A stretch of DNA of 35,473 nucleotides, taken from positions 1 through 35,473 of the forward strand of contig CAZRZN010000018.1 of assembly GCA_964604565.1 (NCBI GenBank). The letters are read 5' to 3'. The stretch comes from CAZRZN01 sp964604565. Lineage in GTDB: Bacteria; Pseudomonadota; Alphaproteobacteria; Rhodobacterales; Rhodobacteraceae. The notes beneath the pieces are model-generated. The model saw only the letters and a program-made list of their open reading frames with translations. It had not been told where the DNA came from and searched no databases. Shown one piece after another: positions 8,478 to 16,324 of the stretch (positions within the stretch are counted from its first letter, which is position 1; each line of letters opens with the position of its first letter). The translations under genes and the position numbers were made by a program.

Positions 8478-8949
8478 CGCGGCGGGGCCGCCGCGCATGC
8501 CTCGGCATGTTCGGGGGATGGATCGTTTCACTTTTGGTCACGGGGGCGCCCTGCCCCGTATGATCCGCCGACCGGCATGGCATTGCGAAGCGGTGTCACG
8601 GACAGCGTCCCCGCCGCGTCGACGAACCCCGCCGGATACCTGGGCTTTGAGCCCGCATCACCAGACGAGGTGGAAGATTTTCGGTCAAAGACACGACCGG
8701 CATCGCCGTTTCAGGGGCCCTGATTGGTGCGAATGGCGCATCGCGGCTCGAACCTCGGCGGTGTCCGCATGATGCCGCCAGAACTCCGCTTATGCGGCGG
8801 GCAACCTGTAGCACCGCGGCAAGCGGGCGCCGCGGCCAAATGGCCGCTTTGATCGACATGCCGGTCCGGGAAAGATTTGACGGGGACCACCTGCGGTGAT
8901 TGCGTCCCGCGCCATCAGCCGCCATGTTGCCGGAAACTGGAGGGTTGGA
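8478..8949. other. Intergenic region without a supported gene
   Basis: These 472 bases lie between the amine oxidase and the DUF2938 gene. A 48-codon frame (8577-8723) is open on the plus strand but has no Shine-Dalgarno and no recognisable motif. Nothing else coding could be supported. Confidence 0.5.
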
Positions 8950-9423
8950 ATGGGATTGATCTGGGCCGGAGTGCTGATCGGACTTGGCGGAACGGTGGCA
9001 ATGGACCTTTGGGCCTTGTTCCTGAACCGTGTGGCGGGGCAAGGGTTGCCGAATTGGGGCAACGTGGGCCGTTGGGTGGCCGGGCTGTTCCGTGGAAAGG
9101 TCTTTCACAACGATATCGGCGCTGTCGCCCCGGTGCAGGGGGAACGCGCTCTCGGCTGGGCATTTCACTATCTTGTGGGAGTCGTCTACGGCGTGGCCTT
9201 TGCATTGATCGTGGGGCGTGGGTGGTTCGGCGATCCGGTTTTCTGGCAAGCGTGGCTCTGGGGGATCGTGACGATCGCCGGCGGCTGGTTTCTGCTGCAT
9301 CCCGGCATGGGACTGGGCTGGGCCCTGTCGCGAACGGAACAGCCTTGGAAAGGGCGGGCGATGGGCCTGTTGGCCCATACGGTATTTGCGTCAGGCATGT
9401 GGGCCGTGGCCCTGTTGGGGTAA
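8950..9423 (+). CDS. DUF2938 family membrane protein
   Basis: This is a 157-residue integral membrane protein of unknown function. Four or so hydrophobic segments are visible (about 2-24, 70-92, 98-116 and 135-156). The conserved pattern of DUF2938 can be read: GGTVAMDLWALFLNR, NWGNVGRWVAGLFRGKVFHNDI, GERALGWAFHYLVGVVYG, and HPGMGLGWALSRTEQPWKGR followed by a C-terminal LLAHTVFASGMW. The start at 8950 is preferred over 8896 because GGAGGG lies five bases upstream and the protein then begins directly with the first membrane helix. It appears monocistronic. Confidence 0.8.
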   Translation: MGLIWAGVLIGLGGTVAMDLWALFLNRVAGQGLPNWGNVGRWVAGLFRGKVFHNDIGAVAPVQGERALGWAFHYLVGVVYGVAFALIVGRGWFGDPVFWQAWLWGIVTIAGGWFLLHPGMGLGWALSRTEQPWKGRAMGLLAHTVFASGMWAVALLG

Positions 9424-9943
9424 GCATCCCTGACTTCGGTGGTGGGCTGCCCATAATCGGGTAAGACGGTGGCTGGCGAAGTCTCCGGCAAGCCGCCCGC
9501 CATCGAAGCGCTGCAAATCCCAATTTTTCCGGCGGGCACTTTCAAAGAAGCCATGCAGCCGTGTTCAGTTTCCGGGCGGGTGTCATCCCGCCGTTGGCCA
9601 GTTTGGGGCGTTCGTTTTTACAGTTCCAGAACCGCTCGGTCGGAATCTGCTGCACCTCCGCAATGCTTGCGAAGATGAGGCGGTCGGCTGTCATCGCTTC
9701 TTCGCGAATACAACCGCGTAAAATGCTGCCTCCCCCACGGATGCAACCGCTGGGACCATGGAACGACTGGCGACCATGCGATCCTTGCTGCGAGACTGGA
9801 AATTGCAAACGCAATGCCCCGGTGTCAATCCTCCGGCGCCGCCGCCTCGGAACGCAGAATGACGGCATATGGGTTCAAGGTGCCCCCTGTCCTTTCAGAC
9901 CATGGGCACGCGAAACAAGGCGCATCGCGTGCCGACTCCTGCA
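9424..9943. other. Gene-poor stretch holding only a transposase remnant
   Basis: Between the DUF2938 gene and the convergent DUF302 gene there are 520 bases. The only recognisable content is the decayed IS3-type transposase C-terminus on the minus strand (9542-9690). No inverted terminal repeats or target duplications were seen, and the remaining open frames have no recognisable motifs. Confidence 0.55.
9542..9690 (-). pseudogene. Remnant of an IS3-family transposase (C-terminal end only)
   Basis: Read on the minus strand, about 48 residues ending at a TGA (9542-9544) align by eye with the extreme C-terminus of IS3-type transposases. The recurrent pattern there is F-x-S-x-x-E-V-Q-x-x-A-T-x-W-L-W-T-Y-N-N-E-R-P-N-x-x-x-G-G-x-T-P-x-x-K-L. 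Here it reads IFASIAEVQQIPTERFW, then NCKNERPKLANGGMTP and ARKL. Catalytic DDE residues and everything upstream are gone, and several consensus positions have changed, so it is an old inert fossil. It marks a past insertion next to the DUF302 gene. Confidence 0.6.
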
Positions 9944-10396
9944 TTATTGTCCGGCAGCAATCGCAGAGAACCGCTCAAGCGCGCCCTGCATCGCCAAAAC
10001 GGCCGGATTGTCGGCGGCAAGACCGTGCGTTGGCGCCACGGCGGTCGGGTCATCATAGGTGGCCCATGTCTGTCCATTGGCATCTTCGAAGAACAAGATG
10101 CGCAGGGGCAGATAGAGCGCCATGGTCTGACCGTCCTGCAGCGCCTTCGCGCCGATCTTCGGGCTGCCAAAAATCACCACGGTCGTCGGACGAAGGTCTT
10201 CACCGACGGAGGCATTGCCCTGCGCGAAATCGATGGTGTTGAAGACGCGTGCGCCTGCGGCTTCCACGGCGGTGGTCAGACGCCCTACCGACTGCGCAAC
10301 GGTCGTGTTGCTTGCGACGTTGATGCGTTCGGCCATGGCTGTGCTCGCGATGAGGCTGAAAAGGGCAGCGGTCAAGAGGGGGGCGCGTATGTTCAT
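9944..10396 (-). CDS. DUF302 domain periplasmic protein
   Basis: This 150-residue protein has a Sec signal peptide (MNIRAPLLTAALFSLIASTAMA, cut after residue 22) followed by a DUF302 fold. Visible family features are SVGRLTTAVEAAGARVFNTIDFA, TTVVIFGSPKIGAKALQ, LPLRILFFED and the closing W-x-x-Y-x-DP (TWATYDDP). DUF302 proteins are of unknown function and sit in the periplasm. The start at 10396 is chosen because AGGAG lies six bases upstream and the signal peptide begins there; the open frame extends to 10582 but would overlap the divergent regulator. It is divergently transcribed from a winged-helix regulator, which may control it. Confidence 0.85.
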   Translation of the reverse strand: MNIRAPLLTAALFSLIASTAMAERINVASNTTVAQSVGRLTTAVEAAGARVFNTIDFAQGNASVGEDLRPTTVVIFGSPKIGAKALQDGQTMALYLPLRILFFEDANGQTWATYDDPTAVAPTHGLAADNPAVLAMQGALERFSAIAAGQ

Positions 10397-10499
10397 AGTG
10401 GTCTCCTTTTGCTTTGATACCTCGATTATTGACCGCGACTGAGCCATGATGCTTGAGCGGGACGGGACGGTCTTTGGAGGATTATTGGAGGATCCGGAC
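10397..10499. promoter_or_regulatory. Divergent promoter region, DUF302 gene and winged-helix regulator
   Basis: If the regulator starts at the TTG at 10500, these 103 bases separate the divergent genes; if it starts at 10446 only 49 remain. The octamer GATTATTG occurs twice (10424-10431 and 10480-10487). OmpR-type winged helices usually bind direct repeats, but 56-bp spacing is unusual, so this is only a hint. Confidence 0.35.
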
Positions 10500-12002
10500 T
10501 TGAGCAGAAAAACGGGACAGATCTGGCGCTTTGGTCCGTTCGTGTTCAACGAAGCAACGTCGGAGTTGCTGAAGGATGACAAGGCGGTCCCGATTGAACC
10601 CCAAAGCCTCCTGCTCCTTGGGTTTTTGATCCGTCACCGGCACGGCGTCGTCAGCCGCGACGATCTTGTCGAGGCGATCTGGCAGGGGCGCGCGGTCAGT
10701 GACTGGGCGATATCCGGTGCGGTCAAGGCGCTGCGGAACGCCTTGGGCGATACCACGCCGGAGCGACAATTCGTGCGGACCGTTCATTCACGCGGGTATC
10801 GGTTCGTTGCACAGGCGACCGCCACGCCCATTGATCCACAGGCACAAGAGCGGCCGACCGTTCTGGTGCGGATTTTTCGGACGCCCCGTCCAGAGGCCGG
10901 GCTGGATTATCTGGCGGAAGGATTGGCCGAGGACCTGATAATGGGTTTGTCCGGCAAGCCGAACTGGCGGGTCCTGTCCTACAATACCGCGCGGGCGCTG
11001 AAAGATGAGATCCCGTCCGCACACCATGGCGTTACCACGATCATCGACGGCAGTATTCGGCAATCGGGGGATACGATCCGGATCAACGTCTCCGTGCTGG
11101 ACGGGACCGGAGCGCACCAGATTTGGGCCGAAAGCTTTGACCTTACCGCAGGCAGCCTTTTGGCGGGGCATGACATGATTTGCGAACGATTGATCGCGGT
11201 TTTGTCACCCGGGGAACACGTGACCCGTTCGAGACAGCGCGGGACCCAGAGTTCGGCGGCCTACGATCACTACCAGAAAGGGCGATACGCGTATTTTCGC
11301 TATGAGCCTATGGCATTCATGGATGCGCTTTCCGACTTTTGCCGGGCCACCGAGATCGATCCGACCTTTGCAAATGCCTATGCGCAGCAAGCCTATTGCC
11401 GGTGCACGCTCCATGTATTTGGGCTGCCGATGGCGGACCGGACGCTGCGCGAGGCAGAGGCTTTGGCCCGCAAGGCCATTGAACTGGACCCAACATCCGC
11501 GCTTGGACATGTCCGGCTTGGATGGGTGTTGGGATATTGCGGCAAACCCGACGAAACGATCGAAGCGTTTGAAACGGCGCTTCGGTTGGAGCCGAATAAT
11601 GCCGAGGTGTATCATGCTTACGGGGAAACCATGAACCGGCTGGCGCAGCCGGAAAAGGCAGCGCCCTTGCTTGATGCCGTCTTTTCAAAGGACAGTTTCT
11701 TGCCGCCAAGTTGGGAATTTCCTCAAGGACATACGGAAATTCTCTTGGGGCATCATGAACCGGCCATAGATCACTTCCAATCGGTATTGGAGCGGTTGGA
11801 ACGGTTCATTCCCGCACGCGTGCAACTGGTTCGGGCCCTGTGGGAAGCGGGGAACACGGCAGAGGCGGAGCGGAACGTCGCCGCCATCAAGACATTCGCG
11901 CCAAAATACAGCTTGGCCCATGCGGCGCGCATGTTCCCCTATCCGGTGGACGTCCAAAAAGCCCGTTTGATTGACGCACTTTCCGGTGCGGGAATGACCT
12001 GA
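10500..12002 (+). CDS. CadC/OmpR-type winged-helix regulator with TolB-like and TPR domains
   Basis: This is a predicted cytoplasmic transcription regulator. The N-terminal OmpR/CadC winged helix starts IWRFGPFVFNEATSELL and ends TVHSRGYRFVAQ (about 8-100). A TolB/FlgO-like domain of the kind found with adenylate cyclases follows (about 115-225; LDYLAEGLAEDLIMGLS ... IIDGSIRQSGDTIRINVSVLDGTGAHQIWAESFD). The C-terminal half (about 250-490) holds TPR repeats (ATEIDPTFANAYAQQAYC, AIELDPTSALGHVRLGWVLGYCGKPDETIEAFETALRLEPNNAEVYHAYGET). No membrane helix is seen, unlike CadC. I prefer the TTG at 10500 over the ATG at 10446, because GGAGG lies eight bases upstream and the domain then begins near residue 8, as usual. 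The likely target is the divergent DUF302 gene. Confidence 0.85.
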   Translation: MSRKTGQIWRFGPFVFNEATSELLKDDKAVPIEPQSLLLLGFLIRHRHGVVSRDDLVEAIWQGRAVSDWAISGAVKALRNALGDTTPERQFVRTVHSRGYRFVAQATATPIDPQAQERPTVLVRIFRTPRPEAGLDYLAEGLAEDLIMGLSGKPNWRVLSYNTARALKDEIPSAHHGVTTIIDGSIRQSGDTIRINVSVLDGTGAHQIWAESFDLTAGSLLAGHDMICERLIAVLSPGEHVTRSRQRGTQSSAAYDHYQKGRYAYFRYEPMAFMDALSDFCRATEIDPTFANAYAQQAYCRCTLHVFGLPMADRTLREAEALARKAIELDPTSALGHVRLGWVLGYCGKPDETIEAFETALRLEPNNAEVYHAYGETMNRLAQPEKAAPLLDAVFSKDSFLPPSWEFPQGHTEILLGHHEPAIDHFQSVLERLERFIPARVQLVRALWEAGNTAEAERNVAAIKTFAPKYSLAHAARMFPYPVDVQKARLIDALSGAGMT

Positions 12003-12588
12003 ACATGACGGCACCCATGCAAGAACGCGGATTTGCCTTTGCCGCGCACGGCTGAATTTTCGCCGAGGTCGGATCTTGCGGTTGCAGCGAAAGTCCGAAG
12101 TGACAGGCTACACTGCGGCACCTGAACATCGACGCGAAGGGCAGCATTGGACCCGTCGCGCCTGTCGGGCGGACGGTGAATCGCGACATTGCCAAAGGCG
12201 CAGTTTGCACCGGCGCCCACGCGCAGGCCCGGAACCGCGGTTGCGGGCCATCGGACCCCGTAGACCGTGGGATCCACCAGTCAGGCCCGGCGGTCGCGGC
12301 GCGGCTTGTTTCGGGACTTCGACATGTCAGAAAGGGTTCTTTATTGTTCGATACGGGTATCCGATGCCTGCCACGGATCGCACGATCCCGGGTTTGATTG
12401 AAGCTGGGACTGGATCGCTTCTTGCCGTCGCCGGACATCTTCATCACGGTGGAAACCAAGCGGTATGGTGGCAATGGACAGACCTGTGTGACAGAACATT
12501 TTCTGCCGTGCCTGATCCGGTTCGGGCTGACGCCAGCGCGCCCCGCTATTGACGTGACGACCCGACATTCGCGAAAGGAAGAATGACC
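12003..12588. other. Intergenic region without a supported gene
   Basis: These 586 bases lie between the winged-helix regulator and the amidotransferase-like gene. Several short frames are open on both strands (for example 12398-12586 plus and 11939-12277 minus), but none has a Shine-Dalgarno plus a recognisable motif. The promoter of the downstream gene pair should be here. No tRNA-like or hairpin structure stood out. Confidence 0.5.
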
Positions 12589-13350
12589 ATGAACACCAAG
12601 GTTCTGCTGGTGGGCGAAAGCTGGACAACCTCGGAGACCCATTACAAGGGGTTCGACCAGTTCGGGTCGGTGCATTTCCACACCGGGGCCACACCGCTGC
12701 TCAATGCGATGAAGGACAGCGGCTTTGACATCGACTACATGACCGCGCATGACGCCGCGGAAGGGTTCCCTTTTGAAAAGGCGGGTCTGTCGGATTATGA
12801 CATCGTCATTCTGTCGGACATCGGCGCGAATACCTTCCTGCTGCCGCCAGACGTGTGGCTGCGATCGCAATGCGTGCCGAACCGCCTGCGGATGTTGAAG
12901 GAATGGGTCGCAGAGGGCGGCAACCTGATCATGATGGGGGGCTATTTCTCCTTTCAGGGGATCGATGGAAAGGCCCGCTGGCGCCGGACACCGGTCGAGG
13001 ACACGCTGCCCGTCACCTGCCTGCCATGGGACGACCGGGTCGAGATCCCGGAAGGCGCATTGGCCGAGATCGTGATGCCGGATCATCCCGTCATGGCCGG
13101 GCTGCAAGGCGACTGGCCCCCGATCCTGGGTGTAAACGAAGTCGAAACGCGCGAGGGCGCCACGGTTGTCGCACGCATCCCGGCGGATCAGGGAGGGCAT
13201 CCCCTGCTGGTGCTGGGCACATATGGCGAGGGCCGCACAGCGGCATGGACGTCGGATATCGGCCCGCATTGGCTGTCACCGGCTTTCTGCGACTGGAACG
13301 GTTATGCGACGTTGTGGAAGAACGTGTTCGGCTGGCTTGTTGCGCGCTGA
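12589..13350 (+). CDS. Class I glutamine-amidotransferase-like protein (GATase1-like, ThuA-type context)
   Basis: This 253-residue cytosolic protein resembles the PF07090-type 'putative glutamine amidotransferase' family. It opens KVLLVGESWTTSETHYKGFDQF and continues with YDIVILSDIGANTFLLP, AEGGNLIMMGGYFSFQGIDGKARWRRTPVEDTLPV and a C-terminal WTSDIGPHW. At the position where true class I amidotransferases carry G-x-C-x-G, the sequence is MMGGYFSF with no cysteine, so glutaminase activity is unlikely. The role is unknown; relatives occur in sugar-utilisation loci. Of two close ATGs, 12589 is preferred because AAGGAAG is then seven bases upstream (12583 would leave one base). The BtpA-like gene 230 bases downstream is a probable partner. 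Confidence 0.8.
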   Translation: MNTKVLLVGESWTTSETHYKGFDQFGSVHFHTGATPLLNAMKDSGFDIDYMTAHDAAEGFPFEKAGLSDYDIVILSDIGANTFLLPPDVWLRSQCVPNRLRMLKEWVAEGGNLIMMGGYFSFQGIDGKARWRRTPVEDTLPVTCLPWDDRVEIPEGALAEIVMPDHPVMAGLQGDWPPILGVNEVETREGATVVARIPADQGGHPLLVLGTYGEGRTAAWTSDIGPHWLSPAFCDWNGYATLWKNVFGWLVAR

Positions 13351-13580
13351 ATGGCGGATTCCGGGCTCAGGCCTCAGCGACGGCCGCCGGATCGGCAAGG
13401 GCTGTCATGGCTTCGGGCCGATGCGCAGGGTCAAGCACCCGCGCCTTACCGGGCCCTAGGCGCCCGAAATCCGCGCCCGGCATCGGCGCATCCACGGTGG
13501 ACAGAGTTGCGCCCTGCCCCGCATTGGGAATGGTCAAAACCCGCAGGGCATGAACCGCCTGATTTGAAAAGGACTTGAAC

Positions 13581-14423
13581 ATGCAGCTTGTCTCGGACCG
13601 GAACGCCGGTGCCATCAGAGATATCTTTCAGCGCGACAAGGCATTGATCGGCATGATCCATTGCCCGCCCTTTCCCGGCGCACCGCGCTATCGGGGCGAG
13701 AGCCTTGACCGGATCTATGACACCTGCCTGCGTGACGCAGAACGGCTGATCGACGGCGGCCTGCATGGCCTGATCGTCGAAAACCACGGCGATATTCCCT
13801 TTGCCAAGCCCGAGGACATCGGCCCGGAAACACCGGCCTTCCTGTCCGTGGTCACGGACCGGATCAAGCGCACCTTCGACGTTCCCGTGGGCATCAACGT
13901 GCTGGCCAACGCGCCCCTGCCCGCGCTGGCGACGGCCGTGGCCGGGGGCGCGCAATTCATCCGTGTCAATCAATGGGCCAACGCCTATGTGGCCAACGAA
14001 GGGTTCATGGAGGGACGCGCCGCCGAGGCGCTGCGCTACCGGTCCCTGCTGCGCGCCGAACGGGTCAGGGTGTTTACCGACGCACATGTAAAGCACGGCG
14101 CGCATGCGATCGTCGCGGACCGGTCGATCCCGGAAATGACGCGCGATCTCGCCTTTTTCGACAGCGATTGCATCATCGCGACCGGACAGCGGACAGGCAA
14201 CAGCGCCTCTGTGGAGGAGATCAGAGAGATCGGCGGCGCGACGCATCTGCCCTTGCTCGTGGGGTCGGGGGTGACGGAGGACAACATCGTCGAGATCCTC
14301 GGCCTGACCAACGGGGTGATCGTCGCGTCCTCGCTCAAGGAAGGGGGCGTATGGTGGAACCCGGTCGATCCCGAGCGGGTCACGCGTTTTGTCGCCCGGG
14401 CGCAGGAGGGGCTGGATGGCTGA
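13581..14423 (+). CDS. BtpA/SgcQ-family TIM-barrel protein
   Basis: This 280-residue protein belongs to the BtpA family (PF03437). Features are LIGMIHCPPFPGAPRYRG (about 22-39), DAERLIDGGLHGLIVENHGDIPF, VPVGINVLANAPLPALATAVAGGAQFIRVNQW, TDAHVKHGAH and the phosphate-loop-like LPLLVGSGVTEDNI plus VIVASSLKEGG. Cyanobacterial BtpA affects photosystem I biogenesis. Heterotrophic members such as SgcQ sit in sugar-catabolism loci, and that role fits here. ATG 13581 is chosen because AAAGGA is seven bases upstream; the frame also opens from a TTG at 13575. The substrate is unknown. It lies directly after the amidotransferase-like gene and may be cotranscribed with it. Confidence 0.85.
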   Translation: MQLVSDRNAGAIRDIFQRDKALIGMIHCPPFPGAPRYRGESLDRIYDTCLRDAERLIDGGLHGLIVENHGDIPFAKPEDIGPETPAFLSVVTDRIKRTFDVPVGINVLANAPLPALATAVAGGAQFIRVNQWANAYVANEGFMEGRAAEALRYRSLLRAERVRVFTDAHVKHGAHAIVADRSIPEMTRDLAFFDSDCIIATGQRTGNSASVEEIREIGGATHLPLLVGSGVTEDNIVEILGLTNGVIVASSLKEGGVWWNPVDPERVTRFVARAQEGLDG

Positions 14424-14995
14424 TCTGCGACCCGGCCGCATGATCGGTCAAGACTGCGGCCTGTGAGGCGAAGGTGCCTCGGCGGTTCAGCCGGGGTATC
14501 GACGTGGTAAGATGCGCACCCCGGATCGCCCAGAGGTGACCATGGTGTTGAAGCGGCCTTTGTTCGCCTCATCCAGATGGATCGCGTTGAACGCCTCGCC
14601 GGGGAATTCCACGCCCTGGATTTTGGGAACGCGGCCCCGGCCAAAACGGGTAAGTGCCTGCCTTGGCGCGGGAAATATCGGAAGATGCCCCATTGACCGG
14701 CGGCGCCTGTGACGGCACCGCTGTCGGATTGGTGCAGATGCCAATTGGCCCGTCGGGACCGCACCGAGCGCGACACGTGGCGGTTTATTGATGATCGGCA
14801 GGACCGTCGCCGCGAAAGATCCCGGACCGCTGGCATGCCGATACGCGCGGAATTCTATCTAATCTATTGAAATTACTTCACAATTATTCATTTTCCGACG
14901 ACGGGTGGCAAAGGCCGGTGACGTGCCTACACGGGTATCGGGAGGCCCCGTTGCGCGATGCACATCGTGGCGGCCGCAGTCCCGATCTCATGATG
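14424..14995. other. Intergenic region, possibly holding a decayed gene
   Basis: These 572 bases separate the BtpA-like gene from irr. On the minus strand two adjacent frames read like protein for short spans: about 14690-14770 (NWHLHQSDSGAVTGAAGQWG) and 14530-14660 (GRVPKIQGVEFPGEAFNAIH and onward). A shift between frames would be needed to join them. I do not recognise the family. A broken gene is possible but not established. Confidence 0.35.
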
Positions 14996-15418
14996 TCAGC
15001 GGTCCCGTTTGCGCCGCAACCGGATGACCACGTCGACCGAGGCGATCTCTGCGCCCTCGGGGGCATCAGGCAGACTGGTGATCTGCAACTGGTCCGCCGG
15101 GGCATCCGTCAGCGTCGCCTCATCTTCCCAGTAGAAATGCGGGTGGTCGTGGGTGTTGGTGTCGAAATAGCTTTTGGAGCCATCGACGGTCACTTCCTGC
15201 ATCAAGCCCGCGTCGCAGAAGGCCTTGAGCGTGTTGTAGACCGTCGCAAGAGACACCTGCTCGTCATGATCCTTGGCCGCGGCAAAGAGGCTTTCGGCGG
15301 TCACGTGGCGGTTCTGTCCATCCCCGACCAAAAGTGCGGCGAGCGCCACGCGCTGTCGCGTCGGCCGCAAATCGCTGCGCCCCAACCAGGCTTTTCCACG
15401 CTCGGCTGCCTCAGTCAT
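14996..15418 (-). CDS. irr: Irr-type iron response regulator (Fur family)
   Basis: This is a Fur-superfamily DNA-binding regulator of the alphaproteobacterial Irr branch, which senses iron through haem and controls haem and iron genes. The winged helix shows DLRPTRQRVALAALL and VSLATVYNTLKAFCDAGLMQEV, and the dimerisation part shows DGSKSYFDTNTHDHPHFYWEDEA. Rhizobial Irr has an HHH haem-ligand motif here; this protein has HDHPH. No N-terminal Cys-Pro haem regulatory motif is visible. ATGs at 15418, 15436 and 15448 are all in frame and none has a clear Shine-Dalgarno, so the start is uncertain. The gene is divergent from fabA, an arrangement I associate with Rhodobacteraceae. Confidence 0.82.
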   Translation of the reverse strand: MTEAAERGKAWLGRSDLRPTRQRVALAALLVGDGQNRHVTAESLFAAAKDHDEQVSLATVYNTLKAFCDAGLMQEVTVDGSKSYFDTNTHDHPHFYWEDEATLTDAPADQLQITSLPDAPEGAEIASVDVVIRLRRKRDR

Positions 15419-15672
15419 TGACTTCTTGCCATCCATTCGTCGTTTCATCCGATATATAAAGCGTTACAGGCCCGGAATTCAAACAATTTCACCGCCGCGC
15501 CTTGTCGCAGGGGGCCCTTGCGTATCGTGGGGCGCGTTCCGCTGCTGTTTCGCGGTCCGTTTCGCCCCCGGCCAGCCGCAGCGCCCGATGCCGGCCACTT
15601 GCATGGCGCAGTTGGCAAGTGATAGAGGGTGCCACGGTTCTGATGAAGAATAAGTGAAAGGGGCGCGCCTGA
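15419..15672. promoter_or_regulatory. Divergent irr-fabA promoter region
   Basis: These 254 bases lie between the divergent irr and fabA starts. A TATATA run (about 15452-15458) sits just upstream of the earliest irr ATG and could be its -10 element, which would favour an inner irr start. No dyad resembling an iron-control box was found by eye. Confidence 0.4.
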
Positions 15673-16160
15673 ATGGCCGATTATCCCACCAGTTTCGGGA
15701 AGGAAGACCTTCTGAAATGCGCACGCGGCGAATTGTTCGGGCCGGGCAACGCCCAATTGCCTGAACCGCCGATGCTGATGATGGATCGGATCACGGATAT
15801 TTCCGGGGATGGCGGGCTGCATGGCAAAGGACATGTTGTGGCCGAGTTCGACATCGACCCCAACCTTTGGTTCTTTGAGTGTCATTTTCCCGGCAACCCG
15901 ATCATGCCGGGGTGTCTGGGTCTGGACGGGCTGTGGCAACTGACCGGATTCAACCTTGGCTGGCGTGGCTGGCAGGGGCGCGGCTATGCTTTGGGCGTGG
16001 GTGAGGTCAAGCTGAAAGGCATGGTGCGCCCGGACCGCAAGATGTTGACTTACAAGGTAGATTTCACCAAGGCCGTGCAGACGCGGCGGCTGACCATGGG
16101 GGTTGCCGACGGGATCGTGGAGGCCGATGGCGACGTGATCTACGAGGTCAAGGACATGAA
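15673..16160 (+). CDS. fabA: 3-hydroxydecanoyl-ACP dehydratase/isomerase FabA, 3' end lost in assembly gap
   Basis: FabA dehydrates 3-hydroxydecanoyl-ACP and isomerises trans-2- to cis-3-decenoyl-ACP, the branch point to unsaturated fatty acids in the cytosol. The N-terminus MADYPTSFGKEDLLKCARGELFG and the hot-dog helix region WFFECHFPGNPIMPGCLGLDGLWQL are diagnostic; the His of ECHFPGNP and the Asp of GLDGLWQL are the catalytic pair. The sequence stops at IYEVKDMK, only about seven residues before the usual end (~169 residues), where the N run begins. fabB, and often fabI, normally follow but are absent on the far side of the gap. Confidence 0.95.
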
Positions 16161-16260
16161 NNNNNNNNNNNNNNNNNNNNNNNNNNNNNNNNNNNNNNNN
16201 NNNNNNNNNNNNNNNNNNNNNNNNNNNNNNNNNNNNNNNNNNNNNNNNNNNNNNNNNNNN
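16161..16260. other. Assembly gap (100 N)
   Basis: Exactly 100 N is the customary placeholder for a gap of unknown length. It truncates fabA. The right side begins with an unrelated LysR locus and not the expected fabB, so either fabB and more lie in the gap or the join is wrong. Confidence 0.98.
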
Positions 16261-16324
16261 TTTCCCTTTTCCCGCGGGCTCTGCTAGCCTCTTCCCGGGA
16301 CATTGCTGGAATTGAAGACCTGCT

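Noticed and set aside
8577..8723. A 48-codon plus-strand frame between the amine oxidase and the DUF2938 gene
   Set aside because: It has no ribosome site and no recognisable motif, and its length is within chance expectation at this GC content.
12398..12586. A 62-codon frame starting with TTG before the amidotransferase-like gene
   Set aside because: It has no Shine-Dalgarno or motif, and it ends just at the next gene's start region.
13367..13582. A 71-codon minus-strand frame overlapping the start of the BtpA-like gene, with reasonable composition (ends MTALADPAAVAEA)
   Set aside because: It has no recognisable family and no Shine-Dalgarno. It occupies the leader of a well-supported gene on the other strand, so it was not called.
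13446..14441. A long minus-strand open frame (331 codons) covering the BtpA-like gene
   Set aside because: It is an antisense shadow typical of high-GC genes. The plus-strand product has clear family motifs and a ribosome site.
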